A stretch of DNA of 7,491 nucleotides from assembly GCA_032117135.1 (NCBI GenBank), contig JAULZV010000039.1, positions 1 to 7,491 on the forward strand, read 5' to 3'. Source of the DNA: JAULZV01 sp032117135. GTDB lineage: Bacteria > Patescibacteriota > Minisyncoccia > Phycocordibacterales > JAACPR01. Position numbers and translations under genes: made by a program. The notes below the pieces were generated by a model. The model searched no databases. It worked only from the letters and a program-made list of their open reading frames with translations, and was not told the origin of the DNA. Below are positions 1 to 4,784 of the stretch, piece by piece (position 1 is the first letter of the stretch; the number at the start of each line of letters is the position of its first letter).

Positions 1-78
1 TTTCTTTTTTAATAATGTTTCAATCACAAACCTTTCTTCAAAAGAAAGATGCTTGTATGTTTTTCTTATTTCTTTCAT
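1..78 (-). CDS. IS30-family transposase, N-terminal fragment (runs off left edge)
   Basis: Read on the minus strand from the ATG at 78-76, 26 codons stay open to the window edge. The peptide includes YKHLSFEERFVIETLL, which matches by eye the N-terminal pattern of IS30-family transposases (a start with basic residues, then H-L-[ST]-x-x-E-R-x-x-I-E-x-L-L), the first part of their DNA-binding helix-turn-helix. The DDE catalytic domain would lie outside the window, so whether the gene is intact cannot be judged. No clear Shine-Dalgarno site precedes the ATG. Transcription points away from the accessory genes to the right. The call rests on about 20 residues of pattern recognition. The alternative is an unrelated small helix-turn-helix protein, which I consider less likely. 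Confidence 0.72.
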   Translation of the reverse strand, partial: MKEIRKTYKHLSFEERFVIETLLKKK

Positions 79-121
79 AGACAATTAATTTAACTTTTAC
101 TTGTCCTACTTCAAAGTTCGT
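1..121 (-). mobile_element. Probable end of an IS30-like insertion sequence; boundary uncertain
   Basis: The transposase start at 78 implies that the 5' end of the element lies a few tens of bases to its right, since IS30-type elements have short leaders and inverted-repeat ends of about 20-30 bp. The interval 79-121 has no gene of its own and fits a leader plus terminal repeat. The terminal repeat cannot be identified because the partner end is outside the window. The right limit given here is a guess set by the reading frame of the next gene, which is open from about 94. Confidence 0.35.
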
Positions 122-138
122 TGGAAGCCCACGATATT

Positions 139-378
139 ATGCTTGAATACGGAACAACACCTGTCGGAGCCGATTTGGCTGAAATTAAAATTAGGACAGA
201 TGGAATGATTACAGAGCACAATTATCCATGTCCAGTCTGTCAAAACACACACGCAATCTTGAACTTTAACATGGGTGCATTTCAACCTTGTTATGAATGC
301 CAAGCAAAAGGATTTCACTTGATCAGGTTCAATTTCAGATCAAGATGGTCAAAATTTCTGTATTGGCTCATCAAATGA
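139..378 (+). CDS. Small zinc-ribbon protein, function unknown
   Basis: The ATG at 139 gives 79 residues ending in TGA. GGAAG at 123-127 lies 11 nt upstream and supports this start better than the in-frame TTG at 121, which has no ribosome site. The protein has two Cys knuckles, CPVC (residues 31-34) and CYEC (51-54), spaced as CxxC-x16-CxxC, which is typical of a single treble-clef or zinc-ribbon unit. About 30 acidic-to-neutral residues precede the ribbon, and a basic, aromatic tail (HLIRFNFRSRW) follows it. No signal peptide or membrane segment is seen. Such small ribbons bind nucleic acid or act as protein adaptors, but nothing here decides between these. The frame is open upstream to about 94, so the gene may be a 3' remnant cut by the neighbouring IS element. 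It ends directly in a strong terminator. Confidence 0.6.
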   Translation: MLEYGTTPVGADLAEIKIRTDGMITEHNYPCPVCQNTHAILNFNMGAFQPCYECQAKGFHLIRFNFRSRWSKFLYWLIK

Positions 379-432
379 CACCCCACCGCAAGAGACATCC
401 TCACTGTCTCGATGGTCGGGGTGTTTTCTTTT
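379..432 (+). terminator. Rho-independent terminator of the zinc-ribbon gene
   Basis: The hairpin begins at the base after the stop codon. CACCCC (379-384) pairs with GGGGTG (418-423), ACC (385-387) with GGT (414-416), and GAGACA (392-397) with TGTCTC (405-410), leaving a 7-nt loop. TTTTCTTTT follows at 424-432. One base bulges (417), and there is a small internal loop between the middle and top stems. Confidence 0.85.
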
Positions 433-550
433 ATACAGAGGTTCTAACTTTGTTCACTAATCTCCACCATCAAAATAGTTTTTTCTAAAGCTCATTTAGT
501 GATACTAATTTATGCTTTGGAACCAGAATCCCTATACTTACTTGCTCAAA

Positions 551-579
551 TTGACACTCACGCTTCTTACTGCTAAGTT
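551..579 (+). promoter_or_regulatory. Sigma70-type promoter for the 645-1235 gene
   Basis: A perfect -35 box TTGACA (551-556) is followed by a 17-nt spacer and TAAGTT (574-579). The last box matches TATAAT at only three of six positions but is preceded by TGC, giving an extended -10. Transcription would start near 586, inside the nested palindrome at 577-622 and about 60 nt before the ATG. The stretch 433-550 before it holds no gene and no strong signal, only a weak 7-bp dyad, TCACTAA (454-460) with TTAGTGA (496-502). Confidence 0.55.
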
Positions 580-622
580 AACAACGGATTAGTACTAGGT
601 ATATCCTAGGTCCATTGTTAAC
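577..622. repeat. Nested imperfect palindrome over the promoter start region (candidate operator)
   Basis: The outer arms are GTTAACAA (577-584) and TTGTTAAC (615-622), perfectly complementary. Inside them GGA (586-588) can pair with TCC (611-613), and CTAGG (595-599) with CCTAG (605-609) around TATAT. The left side carries six extra bases (589-594) against one on the right (610). The dyad overlaps the last three bases of the -10 box and the predicted start site, which suits a repressor operator. A recombination site or an mRNA leader fold are alternatives. Confidence 0.5.
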
Positions 623-644
623 CTCTCTATACGAAAGGCAGAAA

Positions 645-1235
645 ATGCAAACAAAAAAGTTCCATCGATACACTAAGCAATTTGGTATTGCTTTCCTGCT
701 CCACCCACGCATCGGAGGACCGTTTCAAGCAACCTCTCATCTCATACCGGCTGGTGTGGATGAGGACAAATTCTGGCAAGGTGTCGCGCAAAGCATCAAA
801 TACATCGCGGTACGACCAGACTTTGACTCCCTAAATCTCGAAGATACGAGCTCTTGGTGCCTCAGTCAAGCTACCGAAGGGTTGTTTAGGGAATGTGAGA
901 TCGAACCCGCCTACAATACATCGTTGTGTTTAGTTCCCCAATTTACGGACGATGGCCATGTCTATGAACTGATCGGAGCCGAGCTGTCTCGAATCGACAG
1001 ACGGACATGGTCATACTCGTGCTGGAGCGCAACAGACACTGCGACTTCGGTCAAAACACTCTTAGGGTTGATTAAGGGTTTTCTAAAGGAAAACAAGCTG
1101 CAATATGCCATGAAGTGGAAACTTCTCTATGTTCTCAAGATAAGCTGGAAACATACAGCCCCTGAATTCAGGTCGTACGAAATTTTTGTCCCTTCGCCCG
1201 AGTGGATAGAGGCAAACGCCTACTTCCACAGATAG
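645..1235 (+). CDS. Orphan protein of 196 residues, function unknown
   Basis: I do not recognise this family. The ATG at 645 is chosen because AAAGG (634-638) lies 6 nt upstream. An in-frame TTG at 615 lies inside a palindrome arm and has no ribosome site. The product is soluble in appearance, with no signal peptide or obvious membrane span, and is rich in aromatic residues: Trp at 44, 71, 122, 127, 158, 168 and 187, and Cys at 72, 84, 95 and 126. The segment TWSYSCWSATDTATS (121-135) stands out, and residues 136-166 look like a basic amphipathic helix. The gene is a self-contained unit with its own promoter, a dyad over the start site and a terminator 23 nt after the stop. A sampled stretch (901-960) is near half GC, above the sparsest parts of pgk, which fits acquired DNA but does not prove it. 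Confidence 0.7.
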   Translation: MQTKKFHRYTKQFGIAFLLHPRIGGPFQATSHLIPAGVDEDKFWQGVAQSIKYIAVRPDFDSLNLEDTSSWCLSQATEGLFRECEIEPAYNTSLCLVPQFTDDGHVYELIGAELSRIDRRTWSYSCWSATDTATSVKTLLGLIKGFLKENKLQYAMKWKLLYVLKISWKHTAPEFRSYEIFVPSPEWIEANAYFHR

Positions 1236-1258
1236 ATTGAGTCATTCTGAATCTCACG

Positions 1259-1289
1259 ACACCTCGTTTCGGCGAGGTGTTTTCTTTTA
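1259..1289 (+). terminator. Rho-independent terminator of the 645-1235 gene
   Basis: A perfect 8-bp stem, ACACCTCG (1259-1266) with CGAGGTGT (1273-1280), closes a 6-nt loop TTTCGG. The T-rich tail TTTTCTTTT (ending at 1289) has the same form as the tail at 424-432. Confidence 0.88.
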
Positions 1290-1293
1290 TTTC

Positions 1294-1388
1294 ATTACGC
1301 CCATGTGACACTTTTTCTCCCTCACTTTATTCAAAAACAACACCCATCTCCCTCTTCTCCACACCTTTCATTAATTCATATTTCTCAA
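1294..1388. repeat. 95-bp direct repeat, copy 1
   Basis: This segment matches 2644-2738 at 89 of 95 positions with no gap. Differences are at 1299, 1301, 1341, 1342, 1358 and 1359, and 1302-1340 and 1360-1388 are identical to the other copy. It starts 4 nt after the T-tail of the 645-1235 terminator. It contains no usable reading frame on either strand (the best minus-strand start, at 1371, stops after 14 codons) and no strong hairpin. Its role is unknown. Confidence 0.93.
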
Positions 1389-1480
1389 ACATCTAGTGTT
1401 CTAAGTGGTTCCAAGTTTTTGACGGCATGTCCATAATTCAAAAATAACCTTATTTATATGGGTATTTTTTGTTATTGGTA

Positions 1481-1509
1481 TTGACTGTTAATTTAATAAA
1501 TGTTATTAT
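1481..1509 (+). promoter_or_regulatory. Strong sigma70-type promoter for the 1654-2558 gene pair
   Basis: TTGACT (1481-1486), a 17-nt spacer and TATTAT (1504-1509) each match consensus at five of six bases, and TGT directly before the -10 gives an extended -10. Transcription is expected to begin near 1516, leaving a leader of about 138 nt before the ATG at 1654. The AT-rich stretch 1389-1480 before it shows no gene. Confidence 0.7.
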
Positions 1510-1540
1510 ATATAAATAAGTTCATCACATTTAAGTTTAA

Positions 1541-1591
1541 TTTCGTCATAGCAGAAAGCGGCTTTCTTGGCCTCTCTCTGCTATGACGAAA
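1541..1591 (+). promoter_or_regulatory. Long leader hairpin in the 5' region of the gene pair
   Basis: The 15-nt arms TTTCGTCATAGCAGA (1541-1555) and TCTGCTATGACGAAA (1577-1591) are perfectly complementary. Beyond a mismatch the stem can continue with AG/CT and then GGC (1560-1562) with GCC (1570-1572), closing a 7-nt loop. No T-tract follows, so it is not an intrinsic terminator. It lies within the predicted transcript, 62 nt before the start codon. It could be a regulatory leader structure, a stabilising 5' hairpin, a protein-binding site or a DNA-level site. I could not match it to a named riboswitch or ribozyme. Confidence 0.6.
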
Positions 1592-1593
1592 CC

Positions 1594-1629
1594 ATGTTGG
1601 ATAAGTCCCCTGGCAAAAATAGGCCCTAA
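1594..1629 (+). CDS. Possible 11-residue leader peptide
   Basis: ATG at 1594, three bases after the leader hairpin, reads MLDKSPGKNRP and stops at TAA (1627-1629). A second tiny frame (MSHNKY, 1629-1649) starts in the overlapping TAATG and stops 4 nt before the main ATG at 1654. No Shine-Dalgarno site is seen for any of the three. Such chained mini-frames can act in leader-peptide regulation, but frames this short also arise by chance, so this is only a candidate. Confidence 0.2.
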   Translation: MLDKSPGKNRP

Positions 1630-1653
1630 TGAGCCACAACAAATATTGAAATC

Positions 1654-2208
1654 ATGAAATTGAATGTTATTGGAAGAATCGGAAGAATTTGGCACAAATT
1701 AACAACTTCGAAGTTAAAGCTCGATGAAGAGTTGTGCTTACAGGGCGAAGTTAAGCTCTGCTCACAAGAACTCAGTGTTTACGGCCTCTATGGTTACGAG
1801 AATGGCAGAATTGTTAATCGTCTCAATGATGAAAGAACAGTTTCCATTAGAAAGACCGGTGGGCAACTGTATATTGATGGGAAAATCGTAAAACTCAGCG
1901 CTTCTGGAGACTTAATCCAGCGCAACGAGAAAACCAGAGTACCGTTGAGTGCAAGTATTTCGGATTTTCTTTTTGCTAACCAGAGTTTCATTCCATACAC
2001 CTGGGCCCTAGAGTGTGAACGATCATGCTCAAGGCATCAAGGCATTGTTTTCTTGGGTACCACATGGGTCCATAATGAAAACCATGCCTGTAGAACATTG
2101 AACTACGACACGGAGGGTAGGTGGTACTATAGCAGATGGCATGATTCAACTTGGTGTAAGGAATCGGGTCACGATAACAGGGTCTTTTCAGCATACGTTG
2201 AAATATGA
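1654..2208 (+). CDS. Orphan protein of 184 residues with a C-terminal Cys/His cluster
   Basis: I do not recognise this family. The N-terminus (MKLNVIGRIGRIWHKL) is basic and could form a short amphipathic helix. Residues 25-90 read as alternating beta strands. The last third is rich in Cys, His and Trp: C121, C125, H128, H140, H144, C146, H163, C168 and H173, together with several Trp and Tyr between 116 and 168. The spacing suggests a metal site or disulfide pairs, but no named zinc-finger pattern fits. No membrane span is apparent. ATG is the only good start in this region and lacks a clear ribosome site, so translation may depend on the long structured leader. The stop overlaps the next start as ATGA, indicating translational coupling with the 117-residue partner. 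Confidence 0.7.
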   Translation: MKLNVIGRIGRIWHKLTTSKLKLDEELCLQGEVKLCSQELSVYGLYGYENGRIVNRLNDERTVSIRKTGGQLYIDGKIVKLSASGDLIQRNEKTRVPLSASISDFLFANQSFIPYTWALECERSCSRHQGIVFLGTTWVHNENHACRTLNYDTEGRWYYSRWHDSTWCKESGHDNRVFSAYVEI

Positions 2209-2558
2209 AACCATCCACGAAAACAACACTCTCACGTAAGCCTCAAGGCGAAACGGAGAGGATCGGCGTCGCAAGATTCCTGCATGTAGTGGACCTGTGT
2301 TTTCAGGCATTCGTGCTAGATATCAGACTGGAAGTGTTTCCAAAAGAGTTGGAAAAAATATTCGATGACGATGCGCGCGAACGAATCGTCAGAGAGGTAT
2401 CAAAAACAACTCGTATGGTTTCCTTCGTGAGTTACCAGAGTGATCACATATCCCTTGAGATTAAGTTCAGTGAAGGAGGCAGAGATGTTAAGCAAATTGG
2501 AGTTCGCTTCGATTTTAAGCAAAAGCAACTCATCTTCATTACTGAAGCGACACTATAA
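2205..2558 (+). CDS. Orphan protein of 117 residues, coupled partner of the upstream gene
   Basis: The ATG at 2205 overlaps the previous stop by 4 nt (ATGA), a standard mark of co-translation and often of partnership in a complex or in a toxin-antitoxin or effector-immunity type pair. The sequence has a basic, flexible start (residues 1-18), a hydrophobic stretch at about 23-40 with one Cys (C32), an acidic helical region at about 46-66 (EKIFDDDARERIV), and then what look like four beta strands to the C-terminus (about 71-115). This gives an alpha-plus-beta domain of unrecognised family. No signal peptide or catalytic motif is visible. The toxin-like pairing is only an idea drawn from gene layout. 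No family resemblance supports it. Confidence 0.65.
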   Translation: MKPSTKTTLSRKPQGETERIGVARFLHVVDLCFQAFVLDIRLEVFPKELEKIFDDDARERIVREVSKTTRMVSFVSYQSDHISLEIKFSEGGRDVKQIGVRFDFKQKQLIFITEATL

Positions 2559-2598
2559 ACGTTACCCGTACGTTAAAACGGTAGGATGAAAATCCAAG

Positions 2599-2642
2599 CC
2601 ACCCGTCTAGAACAGTAGTTTCTAGGGGTGGTTTTTCTTTTT
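2599..2642 (+). terminator. Rho-independent terminator of the gene pair
   Basis: CCACCC (2599-2604) pairs with GGGTGG (2626-2631). After a 2-nt bulge, CTAGAA (2607-2612) pairs with TTCTAG (2620-2625), with a 7-nt loop. TTTTTCTTTTT follows (2632-2642). A small GGAT-GAAA-ATCC hairpin with a GNRA-type loop lies just before it (2584-2595). Confidence 0.85.
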
Positions 2643-2643
2643 A

Positions 2644-2738
2644 ATTACCCTCATGTGACACTTTTTCTCCCTCACTTTATTCAAAAACAATGCCCATCTC
2701 CCTCTTCCTCACACCTTTCATTAATTCATATTTCTCAA
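2644..2738. repeat. 95-bp direct repeat, copy 2
   Basis: This is the second copy of 1294-1388, offset by exactly 1350 bp and identical at 89 of 95 positions. It starts directly after the T-tail of the gene-pair terminator and ends at the base before the long inverted repeat that follows pgk. The two copies therefore bracket the promoter, leader, gene pair and terminator as one unit. Confidence 0.93.
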
Positions 2739-2778
2739 CAACACAAGGTCCGACCCTTTGGGGTCGGACCTTGTGTTG
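2739..2778 (-). terminator. Perfect 18-bp hairpin downstream of pgk, without T-tract
   Basis: The arms CAACACAAGGTCCGACCC (2739-2756) and 2761-2778 are perfectly complementary around TTTG. The hairpin lies 33 nt past the pgk stop and between convergent transcription units. Neither strand has a run of T after it, so it is not a standard intrinsic terminator. It may still end or stabilise the pgk message, or act in both directions. Type assigned by position. Confidence 0.6.
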
Positions 2779-2811
2779 CTAACACCTCTCCAATAAATAT
2801 ATAATAAAATC

Positions 2812-3942
2812 CTAAAACTCTAGCGCCTCAATACCCGGCAAAGTTCCTTTTGCAATAAACTCAAGCATGGCACCTCCAGAAAGTGAGATAAAATCAAAAC
2901 ACTTTTCTTTTTTTAACTTCTTAATTTCGGCAACTGTGTCTCCTCCACCAGCAATCGTATAAGCGTCCGAACGAGATAACGCATCAATTACCCGCTTAGA
3001 CAAAAAGCTATTCCCTTGTTCAAATGTTCCAAAATTACCATTCCATACAATTAGTTTTGCTTCACTAATTTTTTTGGATAGTAGATCAGCTGTTTCTGAT
3101 CCTCCGTCAATTATTTTGTCTTGTGAAGTTACTTCAGCTAGACTTTTATTTTTTGCAAATAGAAATGATTTTACTTTTACATCTTCAACAACAATCACTT
3201 TTTCATTATCAAATATCTTTTTTGCATACCCTGCATCCATATCATTTACTTTGGATTGCCCCACCTCGTACCCATTTGCTTTAAGAATATCGTTTGCTAA
3301 TGCACCTCCAACAAAAATTGTATCTGCTTTTGGTAAAATTGATTCGATGACAGGTATTTTGGTTTCGAATTTTGCTCCACCCATCAAAACAACAAATGGA
3401 TGTACAGGATCAAAGACACGTGAAATATTTTCAAATTCAGACTTGAATTGGCATCCATAATAAGACTTGAGATGCTGTGGGATTCCTACCACACTGGCAT
3501 GTTCTCGATGAGAAACAGAGAACGCATCATTCACATACAATTCTCCTAGCGAAGCAAGAAATGCAGAGAAGGCAGGATTATTTTCTTCTTCCTCTTTTTG
3601 AGCTCTCAAATTTTGAAGAAGGACAACGTCGCACTCGTTCATCGCATCAACAGTCTTTTGAATTATTTCTTTGTCCCACGAATCCACGAACGTAATACTG
3701 ATACGTGATTTGAGATACGAAGCAATTGGTGCCAGAGTTTCTTCTGGTTCTCGACCAATATGACTCATCAAAATAATCCTCGCTCCACAATTTTTGAGAT
3801 ACGCAATCGTTTTCATCGCACCTTCAATCCGAGCAGGTTCCATAATCGCGCCAGATTTTGAAAGAGGGACGTTAAAATCTGTTCGCAATAAAACTCTTTT
3901 GCCTCTGAGTAGCTCAGGAGAAACGTGATGAATTGATTTCAT
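2812..3942 (-). CDS. pgk: Phosphoglycerate kinase
   Basis: This cytoplasmic glycolytic enzyme makes ATP and 3-phosphoglycerate from 1,3-bisphosphoglycerate and ADP. The 376-residue product is slightly short for the family (about 390-400). Visible landmarks in order are RTDFNVPL (20-27, with R20, D22 and N24), the substrate Arg R38, SHIGR (60-64), LLQNLR (108-113), NDAFSVSHREHAS (138-150, R146), GGAKFETKI (188-196, K191), the nucleotide-site WNGNFGTFE (300-308, E308), GGGDTVAEI (332-340), and the C-terminal SLSGGAMLEFIAKGTLPGIEAL. Several signatures differ from consensus (FGTF for MGVF, SGGA for GGGA, FETK for VSDK), as expected in a divergent lineage, but the key charged residues are kept. 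The start lies 2 nt after the tpiA stop with no Shine-Dalgarno site, so the two are almost certainly one transcript. Confidence 0.96.
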   Translation of the reverse strand: MKSIHHVSPELLRGKRVLLRTDFNVPLSKSGAIMEPARIEGAMKTIAYLKNCGARIILMSHIGREPEETLAPIASYLKSRISITFVDSWDKEIIQKTVDAMNECDVVLLQNLRAQKEEEENNPAFSAFLASLGELYVNDAFSVSHREHASVVGIPQHLKSYYGCQFKSEFENISRVFDPVHPFVVLMGGAKFETKIPVIESILPKADTIFVGGALANDILKANGYEVGQSKVNDMDAGYAKKIFDNEKVIVVEDVKVKSFLFAKNKSLAEVTSQDKIIDGGSETADLLSKKISEAKLIVWNGNFGTFEQGNSFLSKRVIDALSRSDAYTIAGGGDTVAEIKKLKKEKCFDFISLSGGAMLEFIAKGTLPGIEALEF

Positions 3943-3944
3943 AG

Positions 3945-4709
3945 TTATAGTGCGTTTATGATTTTGGCGAATTCGCCTGGATTAAGACTTGATCTTCCTA
4001 TTAATAGTCCATCAACCGCAGCTTCTTCAACAATTGCACGAGCATTGTAGCTATCGACCGACCCTCCATAGAGTACAGGAATCGCACTTCCTACATTTTT
4101 ACCGAATTTTTCCATGAGTTCTTTTCTGATAAAAAGATTCATAAAATGTATATCATGCGTATTCATCGCTGTTGCACCTTTGCCAATAGCCCAAATTGGT
4201 TCGTATACGATTACTAATTTTTTGGACAAAGACGGAGAAACAAATCGAAGTCCACTTCTAATTTGCTCCGAAACAACTGTGAGATAGGTCGCTTGTTGGT
4301 CATGCACTTTTTCTCCGACACACAAGAGAGCGTGCATATCTTCTTTAAGAACTTTGAATATTTTTTTGGAAATAATTTCGTCACTCTCACCTTTTGCACG
4401 TATTTCAGAATGGCCAATGATCACAAAGCGTGCTCCCGCGTCTTTGGCCATAGATGTCGAAATATCCCCTGTAAACTGACCTTCATCTTCAAAATGTCCG
4501 TCTTGAGCACCCCAAAATATCTTGGTGCCCTTATATGTAGCCTTTAGTTCTCGCAAAAAAAGAGCTGGGGGACAGAACACAACCGTTTTGCCTGTATAGT
4601 TTATTTTTTCTTTTTTAAAATCATTAAATATCTTTTTTGCATCTTTGAGTGATCGTGGATTCATTTTCCAATTTGCGACGATCAATTTCATATTTTTTGG
4701 CGCTGTCAT
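3945..4709 (-). CDS. tpiA: Triosephosphate isomerase
   Basis: This enzyme interconverts dihydroxyacetone phosphate and glyceraldehyde 3-phosphate in the cytoplasm, two steps before Pgk. The 254-residue product has the usual TIM-barrel length. Catalytic residues are in place: N13 and K15 in ANWKMN, H100 in IIGHSE, and E170 in YEPIWAIG. WGAQD-x8-FTGDIS (66-84) and YGGSV (214-218) are also clear. Loop 6 reads AIGKG where AIGTG is usual, IGHSEIR replaces IGHSERR, and the phosphate-binding end reads LLIGRSSL where GGASL is common. The ATG at 4709 is preferred because an extended -10 lies 6 nt upstream. The second Met (4691) would give the commoner N-terminus MKLIVANWKMN and cannot be excluded. It is followed 2 nt later by pgk. 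Confidence 0.97.
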   Translation of the reverse strand: MTAPKNMKLIVANWKMNPRSLKDAKKIFNDFKKEKINYTGKTVVFCPPALFLRELKATYKGTKIFWGAQDGHFEDEGQFTGDISTSMAKDAGARFVIIGHSEIRAKGESDEIISKKIFKVLKEDMHALLCVGEKVHDQQATYLTVVSEQIRSGLRFVSPSLSKKLVIVYEPIWAIGKGATAMNTHDIHFMNLFIRKELMEKFGKNVGSAIPVLYGGSVDSYNARAIVEEAAVDGLLIGRSSLNPGEFAKIINAL

Positions 4710-4715
4710 ACGAAT

Positions 4716-4724
4716 ATTCTATCA
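4716..4724 (-). promoter_or_regulatory. Extended -10 promoter giving a probable leaderless tpiA-pgk message
   Basis: On the minus strand TGATAGAAT combines a TG extension with TAGAAT, five of six matches to TATAAT. Six bases separate it from the tpiA ATG, so initiation at the usual distance falls on the A of the start codon. No recognisable -35 box lies 17 nt upstream, where the arm of the 4728-4764 hairpin sits. The absence of any ribosome site before tpiA is consistent with leaderless translation. Confidence 0.45.
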
Positions 4725-4727
4725 CAT

Positions 4728-4764
4728 GTATCAAAGGGTCGCCCTTCGGGCGACCCTTTGATAC
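4728..4764 (-). terminator. Perfect 17-bp hairpin between the pilin genes and tpiA, without T-tract
   Basis: GTATCAAAGGGTCGCCC (4728-4744) and its exact complement (4748-4764) flank TTC. It starts 20 nt past the stop of the large pilin-like gene and ends 3 nt before the tpiA extended -10. There is no T-run on either strand. It may terminate or protect the pilin transcript. It shares the 10-mer CGACCCTTTG with the post-pgk hairpin. Confidence 0.6.
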
Positions 4765-4784
4765 TTCCTCCCTACTCTATCCGT

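Noticed and set aside
33..49. Terminator hairpin CTTTCTT/AAGAAAG near the left edge
   Set aside because: It lies inside the transposase coding sequence and is a product of its Lys/Glu/Phe codons.
106..318. Minus-strand 70-codon reading frame opposite the zinc-ribbon gene
   Set aside because: The plus-strand frame has paired CxxC motifs, a ribosome site and a terminator, and the opposite frame has none.
577..622. Integron attC site
   Set aside because: The palindrome has extrahelical bases, but its ends are GTTAAC on both sides and do not fit the RYYYAAC and GTTRRRY boxes. No integrase is in the window and the other inter-gene regions lack a similar site.
1287..1371. Minus-strand small gene conserved in both 95-bp repeats
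   Set aside because: The frame starting at 1371 stops after 14 codons, and the differences between copies do not show a coding pattern.
1541..1640. Hammerhead-type ribozyme
   Set aside because: CGAAAC and CTAATGAG resemble core pieces, but the first is part of the long perfect stem, the second differs from CTGATGAG, and the required stems do not form.
1294..2738. CRISPR array
   Set aside because: There are only two copies, 1350 bp apart, with genes between them and no short regular spacers.
3074..3460. Plus-strand 128-codon reading frame
   Set aside because: It lies entirely antisense to pgk, and the pgk frame carries all family motifs.
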